A DNA stretch of 64,000 nt from UBA11606 sp964504305. Lineage in GTDB: Bacteria > Actinomycetota > Acidimicrobiia > Acidimicrobiales > Aldehydirespiratoraceae. The DNA lies in the NCBI GenBank assembly GCA_964504305.1, contig CAZDEB010000005.1, positions 151,435 to 215,434 on the forward strand. The letters run 5' to 3'. The notes below the pieces were generated by a model that searched no databases, was not told the DNA's origin, and saw only the letters and a list, made by a program, of their open reading frames with translations. Both the position numbers and the translations under genes were made by a program. Shown in pieces: positions 7,997-16,838 of this stretch; within the stretch, counting starts at the first letter, position 1; each line of letters begins with the position of its first letter.

Positions 7997-8644
7997 ATGA
8001 TCCCAATTGGTCGGATCCCCGAAGCAACAGTGGCTCGCCTACCGCTGTACCTGCGCGGGCTCGATCGGTTCCCGGTCGGGATAGCGGCCACTGTTTCCTC
8101 CGACGAACTGGCCGACCTTGCTGGCGTGAACGCGGCGAAGGTTCGTAAAGACCTCAGTTACCTCGGCACGTACGGCACCCGAGGCGTGGGGTACGACGCC
8201 GATTTCTTGCGATTCGAGATCAGTCGGTCGCTGGGGTTGGCCAACACCTGGCCGGTCGTGGTGTGCGGAATCGGCAACCTCGGCCGGGCGTTGGCCAACC
8301 ACACTGGGTTCACCGATCGCGGTTTCCCGGTTGTGGCGGCCGTCGATAGTGATCCTGCCAAAGTCGGCACGGTGGTCGATGGGGTTCCTGTGCACCATCC
8401 CGACGACCTCACTCGGTTGGTTCGCGAGCACGACATCGCGGTGGGGGTCATTGCGACCCCGGCCGCGGCTGCTCAGGCGGCGGCCGACAGTTTGGTGGCC
8501 GCCGGGATCGTGTCGATCATGACTTTTGCGCCGATCGTGCTCGTGGTGCCCGACGATGTCGACGTTCGGGCCGTCGACTTGGCCGCCGAGCTTCAGATTC
8601 TCGGGTTTCACCTCCATCGCTCACGGTTGGCAAGTGAACAGTGA
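7997..8644 (+). CDS. rex: Redox-sensing transcriptional repressor Rex
   Basis: 215 residues. Rex is a homodimeric repressor that senses the NADH/NAD+ ratio and releases DNA when NADH is high. The N-terminal winged helix (residues ~1-80) contains RIPEATVARLPLYLRGL and the recognition region VNAAKVRKDLSYLGTYGTRGVGY, both strongly conserved in Rex. The Rossmann domain follows with VVCGIGNLGRALANH near residue 90 and IATPAAAAQAAAD. The last helix (AAELQILGFHLHR) is the domain-swapped dimer helix. A Rex-like operator covers its own promoter. Gene order rex-hemA-hemC-hemD matches the known actinobacterial operon. Likely other targets in the window are the respiratory genes, but only one weak site was seen there. 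Confidence 0.95.
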   Translation: MIPIGRIPEATVARLPLYLRGLDRFPVGIAATVSSDELADLAGVNAAKVRKDLSYLGTYGTRGVGYDADFLRFEISRSLGLANTWPVVVCGIGNLGRALANHTGFTDRGFPVVAAVDSDPAKVGTVVDGVPVHHPDDLTRLVREHDIAVGVIATPAAAAQAAADSLVAAGIVSIMTFAPIVLVVPDDVDVRAVDLAAELQILGFHLHRSRLASEQ

Positions 8645-8751
8645 CACGCCCCGCCGACGTGCCAGCAAGGCCACAAAGCCGATACCGTTTACAGAAGTTG
8701 TGCCGTCTTTGGCGGCGCGCTGTTGTGTCCGTCCCCCCGAGGTAGTTGCTC

Positions 8752-10011
8752 GTGTCGATTGTCGCCATTGGTTGTAACCACCGGTCGACCCCATTATCGG
8801 TACTCGAACGCATCACAATCGCGCCCGTCGACATCCCCAAGGCCCTCACCGATCTGGGTTCGGCCACCCATCTTTCTGAAGTAGTAGTCCTCTCAACCTG
8901 CAACCGGGTCGAGATCTATGCCTACGCCGAGAAGTTCCACGGCGGGTACCAAGACATTCGCGAGTTCATTGGCCGCCATGGTGGGCTGGCCCCTGAGGAC
9001 GTCGCCGACCACATGTACGCCCTTCACGACCGCGAAGCGGTGCGTCATCTGTTTGCTGTCACTGCGGGCCTCGATTCTGCCGTTGTTGGCGAACACGAAA
9101 TTCTTGGTCAGGTGCGCAACGCGTGGGAGCGCTCGACCGAGCACGGCACCGTCGGTTCGGCATTGGGTCCGTTGTTCCGTCACGCCATCGAAACCGGCAA
9201 ACGAGCTCGTACCGACACGGCGATCGGCCGTGGCATTGCGTCGGTCTCTCAAGCCGCGGTTGCCCTCGCCAACGAACACATCGGCGGCCTCGCCGGGCGC
9301 ACGGTGCTGGTGTTGGGCGCCGGCGAAATGGCCGAAGGCACCGTAAAGTCGCTGGCCGCCGCGGGCACATCCGACATCTTTGTTGCCAACCGTACGTGGG
9401 ACAACGCGGTGCGGTTGGCCGAAGCTTGTGGCGGTACCGCGGTGCCCCTCGATGCCGTCGCCGACGCACTGGTCGCGGTCGACGTCTTGGTCACCACAAC
9501 CGGCGCTCAGGACATCATTCTCGAAAGTGGCAAGATCGCCGACTTTATTGCCGGTCGAGCAGGTCACGAGCTTGTGATCGTCGATGTGGCCGTACCGCGA
9601 GACGTCGACCCATCGGCGGCCGACCTTCCCGGCGTCACCTTGCTCGATATGGACGACATCGGTGCGTTTGTCGAAGAACAAATGACCGGCCGCACCCGCG
9701 TGGTCGGAAACGTCGAAACGATCGTTGCCGAAGAAGTCGAACGGTTCCAGGCTTTGGTCTCGGCCCGCGAGGTCGCTCCTTTGATCAGCCAGCTCCGAGC
9801 GCGCGGCGCCGAGGTCGCCGATGCCGAGCTTCGGCGTCATGCGGCCAAGCTTTCGTCGCTCGATCCTTCCGAGCGCGACGCGGTGCAGGCTATGGCTCAG
9901 GGCATCGTCAACAAGATGCTGCACGAACCAACAGTTCGGCTCAAAGACGCGGCTGGGCATGCCCGTGGCGACCGGTTGGCCGAGTCGTTGCGCGACTTGT
10001 TCGACCTGTAG
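8752..10011 (+). CDS. hemA: Glutamyl-tRNA reductase
   Basis: 419 residues from GTG 8752; a TTG two codons earlier is less likely. It reduces glutamyl-tRNA(Glu) to glutamate-1-semialdehyde with NADPH, the first committed step of C5 haem synthesis. The N-terminal catalytic domain has GCNHRSTPLSVLER and the nucleophile Cys50 in VVLSTCNRVEIYA. This is followed by EHEILGQVRNAW, the NADPH Rossmann loop VLVLGAGEMAEGTVKSL near residue 185, and the C-terminal dimerisation helices with VNKMLHEPTVRLK. It lies 107 nt after rex and 6 nt before hemC. The 8645-8751 gap holds no recognisable gene or strong promoter. Confidence 0.96.
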   Translation: MSIVAIGCNHRSTPLSVLERITIAPVDIPKALTDLGSATHLSEVVVLSTCNRVEIYAYAEKFHGGYQDIREFIGRHGGLAPEDVADHMYALHDREAVRHLFAVTAGLDSAVVGEHEILGQVRNAWERSTEHGTVGSALGPLFRHAIETGKRARTDTAIGRGIASVSQAAVALANEHIGGLAGRTVLVLGAGEMAEGTVKSLAAAGTSDIFVANRTWDNAVRLAEACGGTAVPLDAVADALVAVDVLVTTTGAQDIILESGKIADFIAGRAGHELVIVDVAVPRDVDPSAADLPGVTLLDMDDIGAFVEEQMTGRTRVVGNVETIVAEEVERFQALVSAREVAPLISQLRARGAEVADAELRRHAAKLSSLDPSERDAVQAMAQGIVNKMLHEPTVRLKDAAGHARGDRLAESLRDLFDL

Positions 10012-10017
10012 CCAGCC

Positions 10018-10911
10018 GTGACCTTGCGAGCCGCCACCCGCGGGAGTGCGTTGGCTCTTTGGCAAACCCGGCTGGTCTCCACATTGCTGGGGTCGGCGGT
10101 TGACGAGGTGGTCGTTTCGACTGTCGGAGATCGGCGCACCGACGTGGCGATCCACTCCATGGGAGGAAAGGGTGTTTTCGTCAAGGAGGTCCAGGCGGCC
10201 GTGCTCGATGGCCGGGCCGACTTTGCTGTTCACTCCGGCAAGGACCTACCGGCCGATACGCCTGACGGGTTGGTCTTGGCCGCGATCCCCGAGCGCGCCG
10301 ATCCCCGCGATGCGCTGATCGGCCGGCGCTGGGACGATTTGGCGGTCGGGGCGAGAGTTGCCACCGGGTCGGTGCGGCGCCGAGCCCAGCTGGCCTGGCA
10401 CCGTCCCGATCTTCAGTTCTCGGAGCTACGAGGCAACATCGCCACCCGGCTCGAAAAGGCCAAAGGTTTCGATGCGATCGTTATGGCGGCGGCCGCTATC
10501 GACCGACTCGAACTCGATGTTGAGGTGATCGACCGACTCGACCCTTCCGTCATGGTGCCGCAGGTAGCTCAGGGCGCGTTGGCGATCGAGTGCCGGGCCG
10601 ACGATTCCGCCACTCTGGCTGCGCTGACCGCGATCGAACACGAGCCGAGCCGCCGGGTTGTCGAAACCGAGCGGGCGTTTTTGCAGGAGCTGGGCGGCGA
10701 TTGCGATCTGCCGGCCGGTGCTCACGCCGTGTTGCATGGCGAAGACATAGAAGAAGACATAGAACTGGTAGGGATGTTGTCCTCGCTTGATGGTCGGGTT
10801 CTGATCCGCGAACGCCGGCGGGGTGCCGATGGGCCCGAGCTCGGTCGGTCGGTGGCCCGCTACCTGCTTGACGAGTGCGGCGGCACCGATTTGTTGGCTG
10901 ATATCCGATGA
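10018..10911 (+). CDS. hemC: Porphobilinogen deaminase (hydroxymethylbilane synthase)
   Basis: 297 residues from GTG 10018. It polymerises four porphobilinogens to hydroxymethylbilane. Domain 1 has ATRGSALALWQT and the catalytic region FAVHSGKDLP. LRGNIATRLEK binds pyrrole carboxylates. The dipyrromethane cofactor attaches to Cys229 in LGGDCDLPAGAHA, a variant of the more usual LGGGCSVP. The C-terminal domain contains two identical EDIE units encoded by a perfect 12-bp tandem duplication at 10741-10764. The stop overlaps the hemD ATG by 4 nt. Confidence 0.95.
   Translation: MTLRAATRGSALALWQTRLVSTLLGSAVDEVVVSTVGDRRTDVAIHSMGGKGVFVKEVQAAVLDGRADFAVHSGKDLPADTPDGLVLAAIPERADPRDALIGRRWDDLAVGARVATGSVRRRAQLAWHRPDLQFSELRGNIATRLEKAKGFDAIVMAAAAIDRLELDVEVIDRLDPSVMVPQVAQGALAIECRADDSATLAALTAIEHEPSRRVVETERAFLQELGGDCDLPAGAHAVLHGEDIEEDIELVGMLSSLDGRVLIRERRRGADGPELGRSVARYLLDECGGTDLLADIR
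10741..10764 (+). repeat. Perfect 12-bp tandem duplication inside hemC
   Basis: GAAGACATAGAA occurs twice head to tail, giving two consecutive Glu-Asp-Ile-Glu units in the C-terminal domain of HemC. The reading frame is maintained. It looks like a recent slippage event. Confidence 0.8.
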
Positions 10912-11657
10912 CCTCAGCACCGCTCGCGGGCCGGCGAGTGGTTGTTACCCGGCCACGGTCTCAGGCCGCCGGTCTTGTTGCCGCCCTCGAGACTGCGGGT
11001 GCAACGGCGATTGCGGTTCCGGTCATCGAGATTGTTGATCCGGCCGATGGCGGCGTTTCACTTCGTGCTGGACTAGCGGCTTTGCGAGCCGATGACTGGC
11101 TGGTGCTCACTAGCCCCAACGGAGCTGCTCGGGTGGGTGCGGCGTTGAGCAACCGTTCGTTGCCCGATGGAGTCAAGGTTGCAGTGATCGGACCTGGCAC
11201 TCGGTCTCAGGCCGAGGCGGCAGGCCTGACTGTCGACTTGGTACCTCAGAGCGCTATCGCCGAGGGCCTTGTCGCCAAGTTCCCGACCCTTCCGGCAACC
11301 GGCGGTCGGGTTCTGCTTGCTCGGGCCGAAGTGGCCCGCGAGACATTGCCGATCGAACTGCGCATGATGGGATGGACCGTCGACGAAGTCGCGGCTTACC
11401 GAACCATCACCGTGTCGGTCAGCGCCGAGGACGCCGAAGCCTGCCGAAGCGCCGACATCGTGGCTTTCACGTCGGCTTCGACCGTCACCGGCCTCGTCGA
11501 TGCCGTCGGAGTAGACGGTCTCCCCGAGGTTGTTGCCTCGATCGGCCCGGCCACATCGGCGCGCGCCGCGGCGCTCAACGTAAAGGTCGATATCGAGGCG
11601 CCCATTCACACCATCGCCGGGCTAGTCGAGGCGATCGTCGCTAACCTCGCGCCGTGA
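10908..11657 (+). CDS. hemD: Uroporphyrinogen-III synthase
   Basis: 249 residues. HemD cyclises hydroxymethylbilane with inversion of ring D. The family is poorly conserved, but the pattern is clear: AGRRVVVTRPRSQAAGLVAALE at the N-terminus, DWLVLTSPNGAAR near residue 65, a central domain with GGRVLLARAEVARETLP, VDEVAAYRTI, and DIVAFTSASTVTGLVDAVG with the conserved Thr-Ser region. This enzyme is free-standing, not fused to a methyltransferase as in Streptomyces HemD/CobA. It overlaps hemC by 4 nt upstream and hemB by 4 nt downstream. Confidence 0.92.
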   Translation: MTSAPLAGRRVVVTRPRSQAAGLVAALETAGATAIAVPVIEIVDPADGGVSLRAGLAALRADDWLVLTSPNGAARVGAALSNRSLPDGVKVAVIGPGTRSQAEAAGLTVDLVPQSAIAEGLVAKFPTLPATGGRVLLARAEVARETLPIELRMMGWTVDEVAAYRTITVSVSAEDAEACRSADIVAFTSASTVTGLVDAVGVDGLPEVVASIGPATSARAAALNVKVDIEAPIHTIAGLVEAIVANLAP

Positions 11658-12634
11658 CCTTTCCCCAACGTCGTCTTCGTCGCCTGCGACGCACCGAGGC
11701 CATCCGCCGGATGGTTCGAGAGACCCGACTTCACCCCGACGATCTGATTGCCCCGCTGTTTGTTCGTGAGGGCATCGATGTTGCGCAGCCGATTGGTTCG
11801 CTGCCCGGCCAGATGCAGCACAGCCGTGAGTCGCTTCGCCAAGAGGTACGCGAACTCAAAGATCTTGGGATCCCGGCCGTAATGCTGTTCGGAGTGCCCA
11901 CCAACAAGGACCCCGAAGGGTCCGAGGCGTTCAATCCCGACGGCATCGTGCAGTTGGCGATCAAAGATCTCAAAGACGACCACGGCGACGATCTTGTCGT
12001 TATTCCCGACCTGTGTATCGACGAATACACCAGCCACGGCCACTGCGGTGTGCTTGACCGCCGCGGCCAGCCCGACAACGACGCCACGCTCGAGATTTAC
12101 TCACAGATTGCCGTTGCTCAGGCCACAGCCGGGGCCGACATTGTGGCCCCTAGTGGGATGATGGACGGCCAAGTGTTCGCAATCCGCGACGCGCTCGACG
12201 ACGCGGGCTTCGACCACATCGCCATCCTCGCCTATGCCGCCAAATTTGCCACCGCGCTTTACGGCCCGTTCCGCGATGCCGTCGACGTAACGATCGAAGG
12301 CGGAGGCAATCGCAAGGGTTACCAACAAGATGTGGCCAATGCCCGCGAGGCCATGGAAGAGATCCGCGAAGACGTCGCCGAAGGCGCCGACATCGTGATG
12401 GTTAAACCGGCCATGCCGTACCTCGATGTCATCAGCCGGGCCCGCGCCGAACTCGATATACCGTTGGCCGCCTATCACGTCAGCGGCGAGTACGCGATGG
12501 TGCACGCGGCCGCTCAAAATGGTTGGCTCGAACTCGAACCGGTCGCGTTCGAGCACATCGGTGCTGTCAAGCGGGCCGGGGCCGACATCATTCTCACCTA
12601 CTTCTCCCGCCTGATCGCCGAGGGCCTTCAATGA
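11654..12634 (+). CDS. hemB: Delta-aminolevulinic acid dehydratase (porphobilinogen synthase)
   Basis: 326 residues from GTG 11654. It condenses two 5-aminolevulinate molecules to porphobilinogen. The Schiff-base lysines lie in AILAYAAKFATALYGPF and DIVMVKPAMPYLDVI. The metal-binding segment near residue 120 reads DLCIDEYTSHGHCGVL, with Asp where zinc enzymes have a second Cys, so a magnesium-type rather than zinc-type active site is expected. The C-terminus ends YFSRLIAEGLQ. Start and stop overlap the neighbouring haem genes by 4 nt each, implying tight coupling. Confidence 0.96.
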   Translation: MTFPQRRLRRLRRTEAIRRMVRETRLHPDDLIAPLFVREGIDVAQPIGSLPGQMQHSRESLRQEVRELKDLGIPAVMLFGVPTNKDPEGSEAFNPDGIVQLAIKDLKDDHGDDLVVIPDLCIDEYTSHGHCGVLDRRGQPDNDATLEIYSQIAVAQATAGADIVAPSGMMDGQVFAIRDALDDAGFDHIAILAYAAKFATALYGPFRDAVDVTIEGGGNRKGYQQDVANAREAMEEIREDVAEGADIVMVKPAMPYLDVISRARAELDIPLAAYHVSGEYAMVHAAAQNGWLELEPVAFEHIGAVKRAGADIILTYFSRLIAEGLQ

Positions 12635-13893
12635 CCGACATCACGAACGCCAACTTGTTCGACCGCGCCCAGATGGTGATTCCTGGAGGCGTCAACTCGC
12701 CGGTCCGGGCGTTCGGTTCGGTTGGCGGAACGCCGTACTTTGTGGCTCGCGCCGAAGGCCCTTACGTGTTTGATGTCGAAGGTCGGCGTTACATCGACTA
12801 CGTCCAGAGCTACGGACCGTCGATTCTTGGTCACGCTCATCCCGAGATCGTCGCGGCCGTTGCCGAGGCTGCAACTCGAGGGACGAGTTATGGCGCACCA
12901 ACCGAGAACGAAGTTCTGATTGCCGAAGAAATGACCTCCCGCATCGATGGCATGGACAAGGTGCGGCTGGTGTCAAGTGGCACCGAAGCCACGATGTCGG
13001 CCATTCGCCTCGCTCGGGGTACAACCGGGCGCCACAAGATCATCAAGTTTGCCGGCAACTACCACGGTCATTCCGACTCGTTGCTGGTGGCCGGCGGGTC
13101 CGGTGTGGCCCAGCAAGGGCTGGTCGGATCCGAAGGCGTAACGCCCGGTGCGGTGGCCGACACAGTTGTGGCCCCGTTCAACGTGGTGCCCGAAATCGAC
13201 GAGTCGGTCGCCGTTGTTTGCGTCGAACCAGTAGCGGCCAACATGGGCCTCATCGGACCCGAACCCGGGTTCCTCGAAGGGCTGCGGGCGGCGTGCGACG
13301 CGGCGGGCGCATTGCTGATGTTCGACGAAGTCATCACCGGATTTCGTCTCTGCCATGGCGGCGCCGCCGAATGGTACGGCGTGCGCCCCGACATCTGGTG
13401 CTTCGGCAAAGTCATCGGCGGAGGTTTGCCCATGGGGGCGTTTGGTGCCTCCAACGAGATCATGGGCAACCTGGCTCCGCTCGGCGGGGTCTACCAAGCC
13501 GGAACCCTCAGTGGCAATCCGCTGGCTACCGCCGCGGGACTCACCGCCATGAAACACCTGACCCGTAACGCGTATTCTCAACTATCGACCACCGCCATGC
13601 GGTTGGCCGACGGCATGCAACAAGCGTTCGACGCGGCTTCGGTGCCCGCGGTCGTGCCGCGGATCGGGCCGTTGGTCGGCTTGTTCTTCACCGACAAGCT
13701 TCCCACCGACTTCGACTCGGCCAAAGAGGCGTGCGAGAACGGCGTCTATCGCCGGTTCTTCCACGGAATGCTCGACCGTGGAGTCACCTTGGCCCCCGGC
13801 GCCTACGAAGCAATATTCCCGTCGCTGGCTCACACCGACGAGCTAATCGACGAGACCGTAGCGTTCGTTGCCGAGGTGGCGGCCGAGCTCTAA
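12631..13893 (+). CDS. hemL: Glutamate-1-semialdehyde 2,1-aminomutase
   Basis: 420 residues from ATG 12631, which overlaps the hemB stop. It is a PLP enzyme converting glutamate-1-semialdehyde to 5-aminolevulinate, completing the C5 route together with hemA. Motifs are IPGGVNSPVRAF at the N-terminus, VSSGTEATMSAIRLAR, FAGNYHGHSD, the PLP-binding Asp in LLMFDEVITGFR, and the Schiff-base Lys260 in WCFGKVIGGGLPMGAFG. It is the last gene of the haem run and is convergent with the CocE-type hydrolase, with 4 nt between stops. Confidence 0.96.
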   Translation: MTDITNANLFDRAQMVIPGGVNSPVRAFGSVGGTPYFVARAEGPYVFDVEGRRYIDYVQSYGPSILGHAHPEIVAAVAEAATRGTSYGAPTENEVLIAEEMTSRIDGMDKVRLVSSGTEATMSAIRLARGTTGRHKIIKFAGNYHGHSDSLLVAGGSGVAQQGLVGSEGVTPGAVADTVVAPFNVVPEIDESVAVVCVEPVAANMGLIGPEPGFLEGLRAACDAAGALLMFDEVITGFRLCHGGAAEWYGVRPDIWCFGKVIGGGLPMGAFGASNEIMGNLAPLGGVYQAGTLSGNPLATAAGLTAMKHLTRNAYSQLSTTAMRLADGMQQAFDAASVPAVVPRIGPLVGLFFTDKLPTDFDSAKEACENGVYRRFFHGMLDRGVTLAPGAYEAIFPSLAHTDELIDETVAFVAEVAAEL

Positions 13894-13897
13894 CCGT

Positions 13898-15904
13898 TCA
13901 GAAGTGGTCGCGCGGGTAGGACTCGTTCCAGACCCGGCGAAAGACCTCGGTGCCAGATTCAAACGCCACGATCTCCGCGTCGACGACGAAGCTGGTCTCT
14001 GTGCAGGTCATGGTGGTCTCAGCCGTCGTTTCGACATGCCAAGAGCCGCGCTGATATTCCCACCGCCATTCGTAGTGGGCGCGTGCGGTGAGCGGATCGT
14101 CGCCGTCGATCACGTATTTTTGAAGGCTGTTGGAGTCCAGTTCGAGAGCCGTGTCGGTGTACTTGAGCCGGCCGTTGTCGGTGCGGATCTGCAGCGTTGT
14201 GAGGTTGGTTTCCGGATCGGTTTCGATCGATCGGTGTTCTTTGTGATCGCGCAAGATCTCGATGGGCGCGGCGTCAGTGTTGGTCAGGTCAGCGAACGGC
14301 GGCGCGGCCGCGTCGACTGCATCAGGTTGGCGAACCGGAACATGAAGCTCGCTGTCGGCGGTGTGGATCGTGATGGTGCTGGGCCGCGGTGATGGCCAGG
14401 CAATGGGCCAGTACGAGGTGGAGATCGAGAGCCTGAGGCGATGCCCGGGAGGCACTGCGTAGGCCACGTGGTTGAGCTCGATAGTGGCCGTGGTTGGTTC
14501 GTCCACTACAAGCGCTGAGGGGTCCGACTTGCTGGTGCGCTGGCTCAGGTTGAGCACGCCTCTGGTGATCAGAGTGCTGGCCCCGTCAGGCCACACGTCG
14601 CAAAGGCGAGCGGCGACGAGTGCTTGGGGTTGATTGCTGGCGACGGTGATCCTGACGGTCGCACGGCCCAATATTTCCATTGGTTCACTTAGAGGAGCGA
14701 GGTCAAAGGTCAGCGATCCGTGATCGTCGCGGCGTTGGTCTTCGGCAAGTTCGGGGCCGGGCCCAAACGCGAACCACGGCATGTATTCGCCTCCGCCCAA
14801 GCCGACGGTCTGGGGCGAACAGATGCTGACCGCGGCCGGAGTCGGTTGGTGGTCTGACAGCACGTGATCGCCAAGGTGCAGTCGACGGCGGCTGACCTGG
14901 CTCGATGGCCAGTTGGCTTCACTGATCCATCGGCCAGGACGTTGCTCGTAGAACGTGGCTGGCCGAACGCTTTCTTGCATGTACACGCGGTAGGTCGGGT
15001 CGGCTTCTATCCCGGTGTCGGTTTCTTTGAGCCAATGGTCGAACCAGCGCACCACCTCGTGAAGAAATCCGATTGCCGGTCCCGGGATTGCCATTTGTGG
15101 ATACCGATGCGACCACGGCCCCTGCAAACCGCGACTTGGGCCGGGCAGGTTTGTGAGCAAACGATCGACGGTATTGGGCCAGCAGTCGGCGTGCCCGCTG
15201 ACCGCATAGACCGGTGTCTCTATCGCCGCGTAGTCGAGAGACACCGATCCCCGTTGCCAGTAGGCGTCGTCGCGTTGATGCTCGAGCCACATGCCGAGGT
15301 ACATCGGCGCCTCGGCAAGTCGTTGCATCCAAAGATCCCGCCAACCGTCACCACAGTGGAGCGGATCGGGTGGGCGGGTGTTGTAGCCGAGCATGATGGC
15401 GGCCCATCCAACGGTTTGCCCAACCATGCATCCGACGAAATAGCCGGCGTCGTCGTAGTAGCGAGAGTCGGTGGACCCGAGAGCAATCACTGCCTTGAGC
15501 GACGGTGCTCGGCGGGCGGCCATCTGTAGTCCGGTTATGCCGCCCCAGGAGATTCCGATCATCCCGACGCGGCCATCACACCAGGGCTGCTCAGCGATCC
15601 ACGCCAGTACTTCTTCGCCGTCCGACATTTCTTGTTCTGAGTATTCGTCCATCAGAACCCCACTGGAGCTGCCCGAGCCACGCATGTCGACCCGTATGCA
15701 GGCGTAACCGTGCTGGGCGAGGTGGGGATGAAGAGTGGCGTCCCGGCTGATTGTTACATCGTCCTTGCGATACGGGATGTACTCGAGCACCGCGGGGGTC
15801 GGCGGGCCCGCTAGGTCGAAAGGAAGCCACAACCGAGCGCCGAGTCGGGCTCCGTCAGACATCGGTATCCAGATGTGGTCAATGATGGTGGGCTGAGTCG
15901 ACAT
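13898..15904 (-). CDS. CocE/NonD-family alpha/beta hydrolase
   Basis: 668 residues, no signal peptide. The N-terminal alpha/beta-hydrolase domain contains IPMSDGARLGARLWLP, the strand-turn YACIRVDMRGSGSSSG and the nucleophile elbow GMIGISWGG with Ser119. The expected Asp/His triad members lie before residue ~290 (candidates are Asp in VSGHADCWP and His in GPWSHRYPQ). The C-terminal jelly-roll domain typical of cocaine esterase and X-Pro dipeptidyl-peptidase S15 follows (GRATVRITVASNQPQALVAA, VAYAVPPGHRLRLSIS). An additional ~170-residue C-terminal beta-rich part follows. The substrate (ester, acyl-peptide or amide) cannot be deduced. The gene stands alone on the minus strand. Confidence 0.85.
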   Translation of the reverse strand: MSTQPTIIDHIWIPMSDGARLGARLWLPFDLAGPPTPAVLEYIPYRKDDVTISRDATLHPHLAQHGYACIRVDMRGSGSSSGVLMDEYSEQEMSDGEEVLAWIAEQPWCDGRVGMIGISWGGITGLQMAARRAPSLKAVIALGSTDSRYYDDAGYFVGCMVGQTVGWAAIMLGYNTRPPDPLHCGDGWRDLWMQRLAEAPMYLGMWLEHQRDDAYWQRGSVSLDYAAIETPVYAVSGHADCWPNTVDRLLTNLPGPSRGLQGPWSHRYPQMAIPGPAIGFLHEVVRWFDHWLKETDTGIEADPTYRVYMQESVRPATFYEQRPGRWISEANWPSSQVSRRRLHLGDHVLSDHQPTPAAVSICSPQTVGLGGGEYMPWFAFGPGPELAEDQRRDDHGSLTFDLAPLSEPMEILGRATVRITVASNQPQALVAARLCDVWPDGASTLITRGVLNLSQRTSKSDPSALVVDEPTTATIELNHVAYAVPPGHRLRLSISTSYWPIAWPSPRPSTITIHTADSELHVPVRQPDAVDAAAPPFADLTNTDAAPIEILRDHKEHRSIETDPETNLTTLQIRTDNGRLKYTDTALELDSNSLQKYVIDGDDPLTARAHYEWRWEYQRGSWHVETTAETTMTCTETSFVVDAEIVAFESGTEVFRRVWNESYPRDHF

Positions 15905-16053
15905 CGAAAAGGTCCGTCAGCCCGACGGTCGGACTGCTCATGGGGGCGACGGTAGTCGACGTTGGCCGGGTCCGATCGGTGCATCTCTGCTCTGTCGCCC
16001 GTTGGGGGCGCCGATCGGCCATGATGGCGAACCATTTGTCTCTTGGAGTTGGT

Positions 16054-16803
16054 ATGAGAAACAGGATTGTTGGCGCTGGCGTGGTTGTCTTGGTGTTGTT
16101 GGGCGTGGGGGTTTGGTATCAGTTCTTTCGTGAGGACGCGCCCGACGCGGTCGACCTGACGGCCGCCAGCGAGCAACTCGACCAAGATGTTGCCGAAGAT
16201 CCCGTCCCGGACGCGGTGCCTGATCCAGTCGAGTCGTTTGATGGCGATCCCACCGGCACGTGGATTGTTGACGACGAGATTGGTTCGTTCGACTTCGAGA
16301 CGGCGAGCGGCAGTTTCGCCGGATTTCGGGTCGCCGAAGAGTTGACGATTGGCAAGGTCACGGCGGTAGGTCGCAGTGGCGGTGTAACCGGATCGCTAAC
16401 CATTGCCGATGGCACCCTCACCGCGACCGAGATCACCGTCGACATGACAACCATCGTGTCCAACGAGAGCCGTCGCGAGGCGGCGATCCGCAGAGCTATT
16501 AACGCCACCGCGAACCCCGCCGCAACTTTTGTTTTGAGCGAACCAGTTGAGCTACCGCCGGAGCTTAAGGACGGCTCCCAAGTCTCCATCGAGGCCACTG
16601 GTGATCTCACCGTCAACGCCATCACCAACCCCGTCACGATCACCATCGACGCACTGATTCGTGAGGATGGTTTTGGGGTCGTGGTGGGTTCGATCGATGT
16701 GGTGTGGCAAGACTTTGGGGTCACGCCACCCTCGGCGCCGATCGTGGTCTCGATAGCCGATCAAGGCGTGGTCGAGTTCCAACTGATCCTCGCCAAGGGC
16801 TAA
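16054..16803 (+). CDS. YceI-family lipid-binding-like protein with N-terminal membrane anchor
   Basis: 249 residues from ATG 16054, chosen because GGAG lies 6 nt upstream and the product then begins with a proper signal anchor (RIVGAGVVVLVLLGVGVWYQF, residues 4-24, given in part). A longer frame from 15940 lacks such features. After an acidic linker the YceI lipocalin-like barrel starts at GTWIVDDEIGSFDFETASG. It includes GSLTIADGTLTATEITVDM, and ends with WQDFGVTPPSAPIV. YceI proteins bind isoprenoid or other lipids; the ligand here is unknown. The protein is expected on the outer face of the membrane. Confidence 0.82.
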   Translation: MRNRIVGAGVVVLVLLGVGVWYQFFREDAPDAVDLTAASEQLDQDVAEDPVPDAVPDPVESFDGDPTGTWIVDDEIGSFDFETASGSFAGFRVAEELTIGKVTAVGRSGGVTGSLTIADGTLTATEITVDMTTIVSNESRREAAIRRAINATANPAATFVLSEPVELPPELKDGSQVSIEATGDLTVNAITNPVTITIDALIREDGFGVVVGSIDVVWQDFGVTPPSAPIVVSIADQGVVEFQLILAKG

Positions 16804-16838
16804 TTGCCGCGACCCGGTTCCGTCTTCTACGGTGCCCC

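Noticed and set aside
8893..10233. 446-codon minus-strand frame opposite hemA and hemC
   Set aside because: It is antisense to two well-defined haem genes and shows no motif. High GC makes long antisense frames common.
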